Below are positions 62,821 to 64,000 of a stretch of DNA of 64,000 nucleotides, piece after piece. The first letter of the stretch is position 1. Each line of letters begins with the position of its first letter. The stretch is from an uncultured Mediterraneibacter sp. (GTDB lineage: Bacteria > Bacillota > Clostridia > Lachnospirales > Lachnospiraceae): NCBI GenBank assembly GCA_934309345.1, contig CAKRDD010000020.1:1-64000 (forward strand). The letters are read 5' to 3'. A program made the translations under genes and the position numbers. A model generated the notes under the pieces. It saw only the letters and a program-made list of their open reading frames with translations, was not told where the DNA came from and searched no databases.

Positions 62821-62999
62821 TTCCGCACCTCCATCTTTCACTTAATTCTAAGCGTTTTTTTCACTTTAGTCAATATATTATACGCACGTATCACTTATAA
62901 TATATGTGTTATATGTGAATATTTCACTTTCCACCCTCTTTACTGTCGAACATATAATTCCTTCTTTCTTCACATTTGTAAAATTATAAGATTCTGGAA

Positions 63000-63032
63000 G
63001 CAAAACAGGGAGATAAAACACTTATCTCCCTG
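63000..63032 (-). terminator. Terminator of the DeoR-family gene
   Basis: Perfect AGGGAGATAA / TTATCTCCCT stem with 5-nt loop, followed on the minus strand by GTTTTGC. Confidence 0.75.
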
Positions 63033-63067
63033 ATAATTAACGGTTCGCATTCAAAGCTGCAAAGCAC

Positions 63068-63832
63068 TTAAATTAAAGCATTTTCTTCCACCCTTATCAC
63101 ACAATCCAACTCCTGATAATCCGCCGGACAGTAATCTGTCAGAATCTTTGCATTCGCAAAAACAGAAAACGTCACTGAACTGATACATCCGAATTTCGAA
63201 TGATCTGCAAGGACAAACCTGTTCCTGCACCTCTCGATCGCCGTTTGTTTCACCAGAGCCTCATTCGCATCCGGTGTCGTGAATCCTTCTGCTTTTGTGA
63301 TTCCATTTGCTCCAAAGAATCCTTTGGTAAAATGATATTCCTGCAGATTCTTCATTGCCTGGGCACCGATCACTGCCTCTGTAGAGCTCTTGAGTTCTCC
63401 GCCGATCAGAAACACTTTGATTCCTTTGGCTGCCAGTCTCTGCGCATGTGAAACAGCATTTGTCACAAAGACTGCATTTGTAGATGAAAGTGAATCAATC
63501 AGATAACCTGTTGTCGTCCCTGCATCGAGATAAATAAAATCTTCATCCTCAATCAATCCTGCTGCATATTGCGCAATTTTCCTTTTCTCTTCCACATAGA
63601 GTTCACTCTTCTGCTCAACCGTCGGTTCATATGCCGAAACAGTTTCTCCTTCTTCCAACGCAACCGCTCCGCCAAATACCTTAATGAGCTTTCCGGCTTT
63701 ATGAAGCGCAGTAATATCTCTTCTCACCGTAGACTCTGATGTATCTAAGATTTCTTTCAATTCTGTCGCTGTGACACTTTTCTTCTCCTTTAACAGATCC
63801 AATATAATCTGATATCTCTGTTCTGTAAGCAT
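63068..63832 (-). CDS. DeoR/GlpR family transcriptional regulator
   Basis: A sugar-metabolism repressor of 254 residues. The DeoR HTH is at 1-57 (TEQRYQIILDLLKEKKSVTATELKEIL, TSESTVRRDITALHKAGKL, FGGA), and the effector domain has the sugar-phosphate loop DAGTTTGYL near 103-111, TNAV, and GANGI. Such genes often lead fructose or other PTS operons; the target is not in the window. GGAGA precedes the ATG. A terminator-like hairpin lies directly upstream. A second, broken copy of its residues about 185-225 is fused to rloB. Confidence 0.92.
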   Translation of the reverse strand: MLTEQRYQIILDLLKEKKSVTATELKEILDTSESTVRRDITALHKAGKLIKVFGGAVALEEGETVSAYEPTVEQKSELYVEEKRKIAQYAAGLIEDEDFIYLDAGTTTGYLIDSLSSTNAVFVTNAVSHAQRLAAKGIKVFLIGGELKSSTEAVIGAQAMKNLQEYHFTKGFFGANGITKAEGFTTPDANEALVKQTAIERCRNRFVLADHSKFGCISSVTFSVFANAKILTDYCPADYQELDCVIRVEENALI

Positions 63833-63847
63833 CTTTGTTATCTCCTT

Positions 63848-63911
63848 TTAAAAAAGGACCTGAAGCCATGAATCTCAAGCATCTGCTTCTTGATCCATGA
63901 CTCCCGGTCCT
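63848..63911 (-). promoter_or_regulatory. Terminator-like hairpin before the DeoR gene
   Basis: On the minus strand AGGACC pairs with GGTCCT over a long loop holding a smaller ATCAAG / CTTGAG stem, followed by TTTTTT and then the ribosome binding site. It may end an upstream gene or attenuate the DeoR transcript. Confidence 0.5.
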
Positions 63912-64000
63912 GATTCTTATATTCTTTTCAATGGTTTTAACAGATTATTCTATTCGGCATTTCATCCAAATATGTGTTACTTTATGCAACTTTCTTCTTC

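Noticed and set aside
1..64000. CRISPR arrays, rRNA genes, prophage structural genes
   Set aside because: No regularly spaced direct repeats, no rRNA sequence, and no capsid, terminase or tail genes seen.

Overview
The window looks like a chromosomal segment from a low-to-mid GC Gram-positive anaerobe of the Clostridia, most likely a gut Lachnospiraceae (Dorea / Mediterraneibacter / Ruminococcus gnavus-like). The basis is strong AGGAGG-type ribosome binding sites before most genes, compact intrinsic terminators, a Spo0A-type DNA-binding domain protein, a FeoB-associated Cys-rich protein, a DUF6110-like protein and fermentative enzymes (LDH, methylglyoxal synthase). Genus is an inference; species cannot be read from the sequence.

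Region 1 (1-32 kb) is mostly conserved housekeeping. It holds PRPP synthetase, methylglyoxal synthase, a beta-hydroxyacid dehydrogenase, a hexapeptide-repeat protein, topoisomerase III, aldose 1-epimerase, polyphosphate kinase, a patatin-like lipase, an ABC-F ATPase, a higBA-type toxin-antitoxin pair, a membrane-anchored polysaccharide deacetylase, a SulP transporter with an unusual charged tail, RecQ, a cysteine-cluster protein, GalE, a sugar nucleotidyltransferase, enolase, threonine aldolase, a flavin reductase-like protein with a lysine-rich tail, a family II pyrophosphatase and an S1-domain protein. Intergenic palindromic elements occur near 19.7, 28.2 and 41.9 kb.

Region 2 (28.9-36.1 kb) is a metal-homeostasis block. 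On the minus strand feoA-feoA-feoB is followed by a FeoB-associated Cys-rich protein, a 44-residue membrane protein, an HMA-domain protein, a Fur-family regulator, a DUF6110-like protein and a P1B-type ATPase whose CPx motif reads FSC. A DtxR-family repressor diverges from it. The feo promoter carries two TTAG/CTAA dyads, one over the -10 and one over the -35, so iron repression by the adjacent regulator is likely. A tRNA-Ser(CGA) follows.

Region 3 (36.5-51.5 kb) holds a Spo0A-C-domain protein, tandem hypB genes, a MacB-like ABC transporter with a YhgE-like lipoprotein, an AEC carrier, a CydDC-like heterodimeric ABC exporter operon with YbaN and a 'nitrous oxide-stimulated promoter' family protein, and a two-gene cassette of winged-helix proteins with similar unknown C-terminal domains.

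Region 4 (51.6-63 kb) is eroded accessory DNA. It has a CoA-transferase pseudogene (frameshift plus internal deletion), an SDR resembling 12alpha-hydroxysteroid dehydrogenase, a 20-codon relic of an ABC exporter, LDH, a peroxiredoxin fragment, an IS21 istB remnant, a frameshifted unknown gene, a truncated ABC exporter, an ECF-sigma/ABC operon, and a RloA/RloB (AbiL-like) defence pair. The rloB gene ends in a fragment of a DeoR regulator closely related to the intact DeoR gene at the window edge. The DNA from about 56 to 63 kb is visibly more AT-rich than the rest, suggesting acquisition.
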